Positions 1-7,985 of a DNA stretch of 64,000 bases are shown here, one piece after another. The translations under genes and the position numbers were made by a program. The stretch lies in contig OZ238992.1 in the NCBI GenBank assembly GCA_965183885.1, positions 1,736,001-1,800,000 on the forward strand, read 5' to 3'. The notes under the pieces were generated by a model. The model saw nothing but the letters and a program-made list of their open reading frames with translations, was not told the DNA's origin and ran no database searches. Every line of letters begins with the position of its first letter. Positions within the stretch are counted from its first letter, which is position 1. This stretch comes from UWMA-0277 sp965183885. Lineage in GTDB: Bacteria > Bacteroidota > Bacteroidia > Flavobacteriales > BACL11.

Positions 1-372
1 AATTGGGATTTCCTTAAAATTAAGTGTTACCTCTTTATTAAAAGTTTGTAAAGGATAAAATACACCACAGTTACTGAAAGAATTATTAAATACATCAATA
101 TTAATACTCCCTGAAGTGTGTACAATAGGGGTGTCTTTTATTTGATTTACTAAGTGAGTAATAGCATCATCTTTTACTGCAACAATTATTAAATCAGCAG
201 TTTTAAGATTTTCAATAGTATTAGTGTAGTCAGTATTAAACTGTTTTGCTAGTTGCTTTGCTTGCTCTAGCTTACGACTAAAAATTTGAATAATATTATA
301 GCCATTAGTATTTAATACTACCGCTAGATGTGTAGCAACATTACCTGAACCTATTAATATAATATCCTTCAT
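1..372 (-). CDS. Rossmann-fold / DUF2520 protein (3' end outside window)
   Basis: The minus strand reads from an ATG at 372 to the window edge without a stop, giving about 124 N-terminal residues. It opens with a beta-strand and glycine-rich turn (IILIGSGNVATHLAVVL) typical of an NAD(P)-binding Rossmann fold. Further on come a strand-plus-acid pattern (TADLIIVAVKDDAI) and a VHTSGS motif, as in the DUF2520 family related to F420-dependent NADP oxidoreductases and pyrroline-5-carboxylate reductase. The C-terminal DUF2520 helical domain would lie outside the window. The substrate is not known for this family. A TAnnTTTG-type -7 element lies about 47 bp upstream, so it probably has its own promoter. 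Confidence 0.8.
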   Translation of the reverse strand, partial: MKDIILIGSGNVATHLAVVLNTNGYNIIQIFSRKLEQAKQLAKQFNTDYTNTIENLKTADLIIVAVKDDAITHLVNQIKDTPIVHTSGSINIDVFNNSFSNCGVFYPLQTFNKEVTLNFKEIPI

Positions 373-418
373 AATTTACTTAGAATAATAAATGCTAAAG
401 CATTAATTTTTAAAAGAC

Positions 419-426
419 CAAAGATA
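419..426 (-). promoter_or_regulatory. -7 element (TATCTTTG) for the DUF2520 gene
   Basis: The minus strand carries a perfect TAnnTTTG Bacteroidota -7 box 47 bp before the ATG at 372. No clear TTTG -33 box at the expected spacing was seen. Confidence 0.4.
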
Positions 427-444
427 TTAAATATTTGCAGGCAG

Positions 445-1725
445 TTATAGTTTCAGTTTTATGAGTTCTTTCTCTTGTAAAGCGATATTTTTTTTAGCAA
501 GAAAGTAAGTTATTCCATCATGAACTCTTATGTTTTCTGGGAATACAATATTATTAATAGCAGTAATATCACTAAGTTTACCACTTCTTAAATCTATCTT
601 AGCTAAAGAAAAGACTCCATTTTTTTCATAAACAGCATAGAACACATTCAATTTGTTGTCAAATAGTATCTGATTATTCCAGTTTTTTTGTTCATGAAAA
701 GAGATGCTAATACTATCTGTTAATTTTCCCTTATTGGTATAGCTCTTGAGCTTATTATTTACAAAATCAAAAATTAATATATTGTGTTTATTGTCTGAAA
801 AAACAGGACAGTAAATAGGTTTTGCTGCAAAGTGAAGGTACCAGCCTATTAGTTGAACAAGCTTTGGACTTTCTGCTAATGAAATCATATTGCCATCCCA
901 TGTGCCATTTTCTATTCTATTTGTTACTTCATCAGTAGCTTTGTAGTATTCTTGAATTATTTCACTATAATAAGAAGATGCAACTTTATAAGCTTCTTCA
1001 TTCCATACCTTTGCAAACGTTGTTGCTTCACCATTTTCAAATAAATCATAGTTAATAAATTGGTCGTGATCTTCATATTTTATAAGTACTACAATACTAT
1101 CATTTAATGCTGTTTTGCAAGCTCTTAATAAAGACTTAAAGGCTTTCTTGTCAATAGGTTCTAGTTGCTGTACTTGACCTTTTGAAATATATGTTTGAAT
1201 GACTTCATCTTTACTGATAAGATAGATGTTTCCAAAACAATCTTTCTTAATTTCTTTAATCTTTCGCTTAACTTTTTTTTCGATAATCCAATCTTCATTG
1301 GTATTTGATGCCTGTATGTATCTTGAGTTATTGCGTATTAATAAGGTGTAAATAATATCGTTTGAGATCTCAAAACCTATTTTGTATTTTAGCATTTTCT
1401 GTTCTTTAATGCTCACCTCATTAACAGGTATATTCTTTTCAGTAAGCTCAATGCTCTGAATAAGATCTTTGAGAGGAAAAATGAAAGTGCTGTTTGTAGT
1501 ATTATAGCGTACATGAGAGACTCTTAATTGCAGGGTGTCTTCTGTAGCCATTATTGAAAAATAACCCTTATTGTCAGAGCTTGTTCCTTTTTTGTTAATT
1601 GTAATTGAAGCATGTGAGATACCATTTCCTTTTGCATCAATAATTTGTCCTCTCAGTATATTTTGTGTGTATGAGTAAAAAGGGATTGTTAGAACAAATA
1701 ATAAACTTAAAAGGTATTTTCTCAT
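445..1725 (-). CDS. Exported protein with carboxypeptidase-regulatory-like domain
   Basis: This 426-residue protein has a signal peptide (about residues 1-20, ending near SYTQ). A CarboxypepD_reg-like/CNA-B beta-sandwich follows at about residues 24-100, with the characteristic start LRGQIIDAKGNGISHASI and G-x-F/Y-S-I turn. The remaining 300 residues look like a beta-rich region with repeated strand patterns (for example DNKHNILIFDFVNN), possibly a propeller-like fold, which I could not assign. The start is 7 bp after the stop of the DUF2007 gene, so the two are probably cotranscribed. No TonB plug or barrel and no T9SS tail is present. Its function is unknown; a cell-envelope or periplasmic location is inferred from the signal peptide. 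Confidence 0.75.
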   Translation of the reverse strand: MRKYLLSLLFVLTIPFYSYTQNILRGQIIDAKGNGISHASITINKKGTSSDNKGYFSIMATEDTLQLRVSHVRYNTTNSTFIFPLKDLIQSIELTEKNIPVNEVSIKEQKMLKYKIGFEISNDIIYTLLIRNNSRYIQASNTNEDWIIEKKVKRKIKEIKKDCFGNIYLISKDEVIQTYISKGQVQQLEPIDKKAFKSLLRACKTALNDSIVVLIKYEDHDQFINYDLFENGEATTFAKVWNEEAYKVASSYYSEIIQEYYKATDEVTNRIENGTWDGNMISLAESPKLVQLIGWYLHFAAKPIYCPVFSDNKHNILIFDFVNNKLKSYTNKGKLTDSISISFHEQKNWNNQILFDNKLNVFYAVYEKNGVFSLAKIDLRSGKLSDITAINNIVFPENIRVHDGITYFLAKKNIALQEKELIKLKL

Positions 1726-1732
1726 TTAGATG

Positions 1733-1972
1733 TTATGGTTTATTTTCTTGATTAAATAGTGTAATAATTGGTGTGGCTTTTTCCAAATCTTTTTCTTTTA
1801 TATATAGTTCAATTGTTGATTGTGTTCCGCCTCCGAACCCTGCAATTACTCCTGATTGATAATTATCTTTTATGATAGAAGGAATATGTTTACTGCTTAA
1901 AATCTTATTGAGTATAAATACTTGGTGTTGGTCTCCTGAAAAGACATGAATTAGATTTTCTGAGCTTGTCAT
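1733..1972 (-). CDS. DUF2007 (putative signal-transducing) small protein
   Basis: This 79-residue protein matches the DUF2007 pattern: an N-terminal segment on moving between levels (VFSGDQHQVFILNKILSSK), a middle IPSIIKDNY segment, and a C-terminal strand and helix LYIKEKDLEKATPII. DUF2007 proteins are small alpha/beta proteins of unknown biochemical role, sometimes described as PII-like signal proteins. There is no signal peptide. It is the first gene of a two-gene minus-strand unit with the downstream exported protein. Confidence 0.75.
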   Translation of the reverse strand: MTSSENLIHVFSGDQHQVFILNKILSSKHIPSIIKDNYQSGVIAGFGGGTQSTIELYIKEKDLEKATPIITLFNQENKP

Positions 1973-2015
1973 CTTAGTATTCTGTTTTAAACATAATTGT
2001 TTACAGTTATTTCCT

Positions 2016-2023
2016 CAAATATA
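2016..2023 (-). promoter_or_regulatory. -7 element (TATATTTG) for the DUF2007 operon
   Basis: A perfect TAnnTTTG box on the minus strand, 44 bp before the start at 1972. A TTG lies 16 bp further upstream, slightly closer than usual. Confidence 0.45.
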
Positions 2024-2126
2024 TTAAAAATAAATTTGGCAATTAAAGAATGAGAGAATCGCCTTAGTTTTTTGTTTTATTTATTTTTAAGAGGTCTTAA
2101 TTTTTATGTGTTTGCAATTATGATAA

Positions 2127-2161
2127 TTGTGCCATTAGCTTAATAATAATTAGTAATTTTG
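2127..2161 (+). promoter_or_regulatory. Promoter of ccsBA
   Basis: TAATTTTG (2154-2161) matches the TAnnTTTG -7 consensus and lies 17 bp before the ATG at 2179. A TTG at 2127-2129 is 24 bp upstream, a little longer than the usual 17-23 bp, so the -33 assignment is uncertain. Confidence 0.5.
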
Positions 2162-2178
2162 CAACTTAAAATTTAACT

Positions 2179-5100
2179 ATGATAAATAGAATATTGAAGT
2201 TCCTTTCTTCCATGCAATTAATGAGTATCCTTATGTTGGTTTTTGCAGCAGCAATAGGGTATGCTACTTTTATTGAAAATGACTTTGGAAGAGCCTCAGC
2301 AAAGGCACTTATTTTTAGCAAATGGTGGTTTGAACTAATCCTATTGCTTTTAACCTATAATTTAATTAATAACCTTATTAAATTTAAGTTGTTCCGAATG
2401 GAAAAAATAGCTTCTTTAATTTTTCACCTTTCTTTTATTCTTATACTAATTGGAGCAGGTATTACACGTTATATTTCTTATGAAGGTATGATGCATATCA
2501 GAGAAGGAGAGAGTACAAACTTCTTTGTTTCAGATAATACATTTTTACAAATTCATGTCAATGATCAAGAGCATCAACTAAATCATGATGAGGTTTTATT
2601 CTTGTCAGGGATTACTGCAAATGATTTCTCTGTAAAATTAAATTTTAAAGATAATGATATCAAGATTGAGTCAGTTGAGTTTTTGCCAAATGCTAAAGAT
2701 TCATTATTTGTAGGTATTGAGGGAGGAACTAGGATGCTTCATATTGTTGTTCCTGGAGATAATGGAATGCAATCAGAATACATAGCAAATAAAGAACAGC
2801 GCTCAATAAAAGGGGAAGTTTTTACTTTTAATAACCCTTTAGAAGGTGCAATTAATTTTATGCTATCAGCAGACTCTATTTTATGTAACTCTCCTTATGA
2901 TGTTGCTACAATGAGTATGGATACGCGTATAACAGATGAGCACTTAGCAACAACTAATTTTAAGCTTAATAAACGAACATTGCATACAGCTAATGAACTA
3001 AACTTTGTATTGAAGGAGGTGCTTGAAAGTGCGAAAATACAAACTGTAAGTTCTTCTAACGTAATGAAGGATGGATCAGAAGATGCTTTAAAGTTAAAGG
3101 TTATTGCTAATGGCAATGAGAAAGAAATTACACTTTATGGAGGAAAAGGCTATAAAGGTAATGATGAGGTATTCTTACTAGAGAATTTAAGTTTTAAACT
3201 TTCTTATGGGTCAAAATATTATACGGTTCCTTTTAGAGTAAAATTACGCGACTTTCAATTAGATAGATATGCAGGATCAATGAGTCCATCATCTTATGCT
3301 GCTGAAGTTAGCATAGTAGAAGGTGGAGGTGTAGAAATACCACATAGGATTTTTATGAATAATGTATTGCAGTATAGAGGTTATCGTTTGTTTCAATCGT
3401 CATACGACCAAGATGAGCAGGGGACTATCTTATCTGTAAACCATGATTGGTGGGGTACTTTTATTACTTATATTGGTTATGCATTAATGACTTTAGGTAT
3501 GGTACTTGTTTTCTTTACTAAAAATACACGTTACAACACATTAACACAAAAACTAAAGAAATTAACAAAGAAGACATTAATACTTGTACCTTTTTTATTT
3601 GCTGTAGTTGTTAATGCTGATGAGGTTAAAACTATCGATGCAGATCATGCAGCATATTTTGAGCAGTTAGTAGTACAAGATAATGGAGGTAGATTAAAAC
3701 CTGCAAATACATTATGCTCAGAGTTTTTAAGAAAGATATACGGAAAGGATAATTATAATGATTTATCAGCTACTCAGGTAATATTAGGTATGATGACTGA
3801 TCCTGTAGCTTGGAGTAAGGATAGTATTATAAAAGTTACACACCCTAAACTAAGAAAAGCATTAAATATTGAAGATATGGATGCAAAGAATGTTAGATTA
3901 GGTTTTAACGATTTCTTTGATGAGAATGGACATTATATACTTGCAACTTTAGTTGAAGAGGCTTATGCAAAATTACCTGCTAAGCGTTCGGAATATGAGA
4001 AAGATATTATAAAGGTAGATGAAAGAGTAAATATATGTTTTACAGTTTTTAATGGAGGTATTTTTAGGTTCTTCCCTTTACCAAATGATGAAAATAATAC
4101 TTGGCTTTCTTATTCTGATAATGCTAAGTTCTCAGGAAATGATTCTCTTTTTGTAGCTAATATTATGCCAATGTATTTTAGGGCAGTAAAAGAAGGCTTG
4201 CAAGAAAGTAATTGGGCAACAGCCGATAGTATTGTTAGTTATATCAGCAAATATCAAATAAGATTTGGGGCTGATATAATGCCTTCTAAATCTAAGATTA
4301 ACTTAGAGGTTACTTATAATAAGTTGGGGTTGTTTTCCAGATTATTCATGTACTATTTTTCTATAGGGCTTGTATTTCTAATTTTGCTTATTGTTCAGCT
4401 ATTTAAAAATAATAAGCTAATTCGTTTTGCTATTACAGCTTTTAAGTGGCTTATTATTCTTGGCTTTTTAGCACATACTTCTGGTTTAATTATGCGTTGG
4501 GTTATTTCAGGGCACGCACCTTGGAGTAATGGTTATGAATCAATGATTTATATTGCCTGGGCAACAGTATTGTCAGGTTTAGTATTTAGTAAGCGTTCTT
4601 TCTTAACTTTAGCTGCTACTGCTATTGTTGCAGCAATGTTATTGATGGTTGCACACTTAAATTGGCTCGATCCAGAAATTACAAACCTAGTGCCAGTATT
4701 AAAGTCATACTGGTTAATGATACACGTTGCAATTATTGTTGCTAGTTATGGGTTCCTAGCTTTAGGAGCAATATTAGGGTTTATCTCATTATGCTTAATT
4801 ATAGCTACTACTAATGGGAATAAATCAAAGCTAAAAGATACCTTAAAGGAGCTTACGCTTATTAATGAAAAAACATTGGAGGTAGGTTTATTTATGCTTA
4901 CAATAGGAACATTCTTAGGTGGAGTTTGGGCTAATGAATCTTGGGGTAGATATTGGGGCTGGGACCCTAAGGAAACTTGGGCTTTAGTAAGTGTATTAAT
5001 TTATGCTTTTGTATTGCATATGCGTTTTGTTCCTGGACTAAAAGGAAGATATGCTTTTAATGTTGCCTCTTTAGTTTCGATATGGGCAATTATTATGACT

Positions 5101-5247
5101 TATTTTGGAGTTAATTATTACCTCTCAGGTTTGCATTCTTATGCTTCTGGTGATCCTATGCCAATTCCTGCTTTTGTGTACTACTTGGTAGCGGTTACTA
5201 TAGTTACAGCCATTTTGGCTAAATTTAAATATAAAAAACACTACTAA
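2179..5247 (+). CDS. ccsBA: Fused cytochrome c biogenesis protein CcsBA (ResB-CcsA)
   Basis: This 1022-residue integral membrane protein belongs to system II cytochrome c maturation. It moves haem across the inner membrane and attaches it to CxxCH apocytochromes. The N-terminal third has ResB-like transmembrane helices around a large periplasmic domain. A middle periplasmic stretch follows. The C-terminal third is a multi-helix CcsA domain with the tryptophan-rich haem-handling WWD motif (WGRYWGWDPKETW, about residue 925) and conserved His residues in the flanking helices (GHAPWSNGYESM, LHMRF). Length and domain order match the fused form common in Bacteroidota. Its stop overlaps the start of bshB1 by one base, implying translational coupling. 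The CxxCH lipoprotein at 46.5 kb is a possible client. Confidence 0.93.
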   Translation: MINRILKFLSSMQLMSILMLVFAAAIGYATFIENDFGRASAKALIFSKWWFELILLLLTYNLINNLIKFKLFRMEKIASLIFHLSFILILIGAGITRYISYEGMMHIREGESTNFFVSDNTFLQIHVNDQEHQLNHDEVLFLSGITANDFSVKLNFKDNDIKIESVEFLPNAKDSLFVGIEGGTRMLHIVVPGDNGMQSEYIANKEQRSIKGEVFTFNNPLEGAINFMLSADSILCNSPYDVATMSMDTRITDEHLATTNFKLNKRTLHTANELNFVLKEVLESAKIQTVSSSNVMKDGSEDALKLKVIANGNEKEITLYGGKGYKGNDEVFLLENLSFKLSYGSKYYTVPFRVKLRDFQLDRYAGSMSPSSYAAEVSIVEGGGVEIPHRIFMNNVLQYRGYRLFQSSYDQDEQGTILSVNHDWWGTFITYIGYALMTLGMVLVFFTKNTRYNTLTQKLKKLTKKTLILVPFLFAVVVNADEVKTIDADHAAYFEQLVVQDNGGRLKPANTLCSEFLRKIYGKDNYNDLSATQVILGMMTDPVAWSKDSIIKVTHPKLRKALNIEDMDAKNVRLGFNDFFDENGHYILATLVEEAYAKLPAKRSEYEKDIIKVDERVNICFTVFNGGIFRFFPLPNDENNTWLSYSDNAKFSGNDSLFVANIMPMYFRAVKEGLQESNWATADSIVSYISKYQIRFGADIMPSKSKINLEVTYNKLGLFSRLFMYYFSIGLVFLILLIVQLFKNNKLIRFAITAFKWLIILGFLAHTSGLIMRWVISGHAPWSNGYESMIYIAWATVLSGLVFSKRSFLTLAATAIVAAMLLMVAHLNWLDPEITNLVPVLKSYWLMIHVAIIVASYGFLALGAILGFISLCLIIATTNGNKSKLKDTLKELTLINEKTLEVGLFMLTIGTFLGGVWANESWGRYWGWDPKETWALVSVLIYAFVLHMRFVPGLKGRYAFNVASLVSIWAIIMTYFGVNYYLSGLHSYASGDPMPIPAFVYYLVAVTIVTAILAKFKYKKHY

Positions 5248-5948
5248 TGAAATTAGATATCTTAGTTTTTGGAGCACATCCTGATGATGTTGAACTTGGT
5301 TGTGGAGGTACAGTTATAAAAGAAGTTCAGCAAGGAAAGAAAGTTGGAATTATTGACCTGACAAGGGGAGAACTAGGAACTAGAGGTACAGTTGAAACTA
5401 GAGATGCTGAGACAAAAGCTGCAAATGAGATATTAGGAGTTTCTATTAGAGAGAATATGGACTTTAAAGATGGTTTTTTTAAGGATGATGAAGCACATAA
5501 GCTTGCTCTTGTTGCAAAAATTAGAGAGTACCGTCCAGAAATTGTGATTACTAATGCAGTTTCAGATAGACATCCAGACCATGGAAGAGGGTCACAAATA
5601 ACAGTTGATGCTTGTTTTTTAGCTGGTTTGGAGAAAGTAGAAACAGGGCAGGAGGTATGGAGACCTAGAGCAATTTATCATTATATACAGTTTAATAATT
5701 TAACCCCTGATGTTGTTGTAGATATTAGTGAGCAGATGGATGCTAAGCTGGAATCTGTAAAAGCTTATAGCACTCAATTTTTTAATCCTAACTCCAAAGA
5801 GAGTGAGACTATTATTTCATCTAAGGAGTATTTAGATAGTGTCAGCTATAGAGCAAGGGATTTAGGAAGACAAACGAACTGTGCTTATGCAGAAGGTTTT
5901 ATAGCGCATCAAATGCCTAAGATAGACTCCCTATTTGATATTAAGTAA
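5247..5948 (+). CDS. bshB1: Bacillithiol biosynthesis deacetylase BshB1
   Basis: This 233-residue cytoplasmic zinc hydrolase of the LmbE/PIG-L family removes the acetyl group from GlcNAc-malate, the second step of bacillithiol synthesis. The family zinc motif AHPDD is at residues 10-14, and the later HPDHGRG motif near residue 110 supplies another zinc ligand. The segment DLTRGELGTRGT is characteristic of BshB1 as opposed to other PIG-L members. It is cotranscribed with ccsBA (1-base overlap), which pairs a low-molecular-weight thiol enzyme with a haem-attachment enzyme. The unit ends at a strong hairpin terminator 22 bp downstream. Confidence 0.93.
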   Translation: MKLDILVFGAHPDDVELGCGGTVIKEVQQGKKVGIIDLTRGELGTRGTVETRDAETKAANEILGVSIRENMDFKDGFFKDDEAHKLALVAKIREYRPEIVITNAVSDRHPDHGRGSQITVDACFLAGLEKVETGQEVWRPRAIYHYIQFNNLTPDVVVDISEQMDAKLESVKAYSTQFFNPNSKESETIISSKEYLDSVSYRARDLGRQTNCAYAEGFIAHQMPKIDSLFDIK

Positions 5949-5970
5949 AGTAGTGAAAATATTAAACATA

Positions 5971-5998
5971 AAAAAGCCAAGCATTTGCTTGGCTTTTT
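5971..5998 (+). terminator. Intrinsic terminator after bshB1 (bidirectional)
   Basis: A perfect 13-bp stem (AAAAAGCCAAGCA / TGCTTGGCTTTTT) with a 2-nt loop, T-rich on both strands. It separates bshB1 from the convergent T9SS gene ending at 6022 and can serve both. Confidence 0.9.
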
Positions 5999-6021
5999 CT
6001 GTATTAAATAAGTACTTACTA

Positions 6022-7947
6022 TTATTTAGTAATTACTAATTTCTTTGAGATTTTATGATCACCAATTTGTGTATTAATAAAGTAAACTCCACTTTCAAGG
6101 TTAGCACAATTAATTACTTCTTTATTTATACCTGAATGAATCATTCTTTCAGATGTAGAAATTGTTTTTCCTAAGATATCTATAATTGAGATATTAATAG
6201 TTTCAGTTTTTTCAGAGTTAATTGTTAATGTAGTAGCATCAGTTGTAGGGTTAGGGTATACTGATAATTCAAGGTTGTTATTTTTAACGTTTGTAATAGC
6301 AGTAATATCAGTAATATCAACTTCTAAGTACACAATATCATTAGACTCAATTAAATCTTCATCACCTCTAACAGCTAATCCAGGCTCATAATCATTTTGA
6401 TATACAATTCTAATTTTATTATCAACTTCAGGAACCATTGAACCAAATATACATTCTTTTTCTCCATTAAAATCTTCTTGTGGAGTTACATCAACTGGAG
6501 TGCTCCAAGTGCTCCCTCCGTCTGTTGATTTAATAATATATATGTGACGGTAAACTTGTCCGTCACCAGAACTTGCAGTTTCAGTATATCCTGAGAAAGA
6601 AACATAAATATCTCCATTTGCAGCGATACCAGCACTTGGCATAGAAGCTCTAGATGCATAATAAAGAGCATAACCTCCAGTAGAGTCTACACCACTTACG
6701 ATACTATCCCCATTTAAATCTGGAGCTTGTGCAATTACTTGCATTAAGTCTGAGTACCATAATGATGTGTCACCAGCGTGAACAGTAGGAGGAGTTAAAT
6801 CCTCTCCCATACTTTCATTCCAGTATAATAACCCATTTGTAGAAGGGAACCAAGAAGAAGATGCATCTGTTAAGTCATCATCAATATAAGCCATATTTCC
6901 AGCAAATACGTGAGCTTGACCATTTCCATCTAATATCACAGTACCATAGTTATCTGTTGAGTAAACCATATCTAATACTCCATCGTTATCTAAATCAATT
7001 CCATCATCCATAGTGTATTTGTCAACAGGAAAGTCAAGGAAAGTAGTTTTTGTCCAAGTATCACCATTGTCAGTTGATTTTACAATGAATGAATCACCCC
7101 AGTCATTAAAATATGCAATAACTACAGTTTCTCCTTGAGCATCAATAGAATAAACATCACCACTCATTTGATTAAACATTGATGAGTCCATTCCTGGAAG
7201 TTGTACTTCTTGTAAGTCCCAAGTTACACCTTCATCTTGAGATCTGTAATATACAAGAGCACCATCTAAACCATTAAATGGAGTTCCTCCAAAGTTAGTA
7301 GACGCTGTTACAGCAATCATATGAATAGTTTCATCATTTAACCCACCAACAGCAGATCTATTCCAAATTAAATAACTAGATACTCCAGTAGTATTGTTAG
7401 TAGATACATTTTGCTCTGTCCAAGATCCTGACCCTACAGAAGCTCTGTGTGTCATATTTAGGTGAGAGTTAGCAGTGTTATGAGTAATTGAAGCTTCTTT
7501 CCCTGATCCCATAGCAATAATTGAAGGCCATCCACCTCTTGTAGACTCAAGACTACTTGAAGGATTTGCTCCCCAAGAAGTACCGTCAAAATAATTATAA
7601 CCAGTACCTCTATCAGCATAAGAACTGTTATAAAGTTGACTATTTGTCCATCCAGCAGAAATAGAACCGTCAGCATGACGAATAATTCTATTTTGTACAG
7701 CAGCATTTGTTTGTAAATCATAAGTAGTACTACCTATAATTACTTCTGATGTTGACGCTACTCTTTGGCTTGAAGTAGTAGGGTTAGGATTTGCAATTAA
7801 ATGGCTTAATGCTTCATTACCACTCATTGTTGCTTTGTTATCAATGGATTTAATCATTTTTCCATTCATAGCTTCACTAGGATTAATTTGTGCAGAAAGT
7901 CCTCCGCAGATTAATAAACTAGCTAAAATTGTAGTTGTTTTTTTCAT
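6022..7947 (-). CDS. T9SS-secreted sialidase-fold (BNR/Asp-box) protein
   Basis: This 641-residue secreted protein starts with a signal peptide (MKKTTTILASLLICGGLSAQ). It carries at least three Asp-box motifs of the S-x-D-x-G-x-T-W type (RSQDEGVTWDL, KSTDNGDTWTK, KSTDGGSTWSTP), indicating a sialidase-like beta-propeller. It ends in a standard type A T9SS domain of about 75 residues (SVYPNPTTDATTLTI through YFINTQIGDHKISKKLVITK). Asp boxes alone do not prove sialidase activity, and I did not see the arginine triad clearly, so the function is left open. It lies 38 bp downstream of copA on the same strand, with no recognisable promoter in the gap, so readthrough from copA is possible. Confidence 0.85.
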   Translation of the reverse strand: MKKTTTILASLLICGGLSAQINPSEAMNGKMIKSIDNKATMSGNEALSHLIANPNPTTSSQRVASTSEVIIGSTTYDLQTNAAVQNRIIRHADGSISAGWTNSQLYNSSYADRGTGYNYFDGTSWGANPSSSLESTRGGWPSIIAMGSGKEASITHNTANSHLNMTHRASVGSGSWTEQNVSTNNTTGVSSYLIWNRSAVGGLNDETIHMIAVTASTNFGGTPFNGLDGALVYYRSQDEGVTWDLQEVQLPGMDSSMFNQMSGDVYSIDAQGETVVIAYFNDWGDSFIVKSTDNGDTWTKTTFLDFPVDKYTMDDGIDLDNDGVLDMVYSTDNYGTVILDGNGQAHVFAGNMAYIDDDLTDASSSWFPSTNGLLYWNESMGEDLTPPTVHAGDTSLWYSDLMQVIAQAPDLNGDSIVSGVDSTGGYALYYASRASMPSAGIAANGDIYVSFSGYTETASSGDGQVYRHIYIIKSTDGGSTWSTPVDVTPQEDFNGEKECIFGSMVPEVDNKIRIVYQNDYEPGLAVRGDEDLIESNDIVYLEVDITDITAITNVKNNNLELSVYPNPTTDATTLTINSEKTETINISIIDILGKTISTSERMIHSGINKEVINCANLESGVYFINTQIGDHKISKKLVITK

Positions 7948-7985
7948 ATTAATAGTTTAAATTAAAAAATAAGTGCGCTAATTTA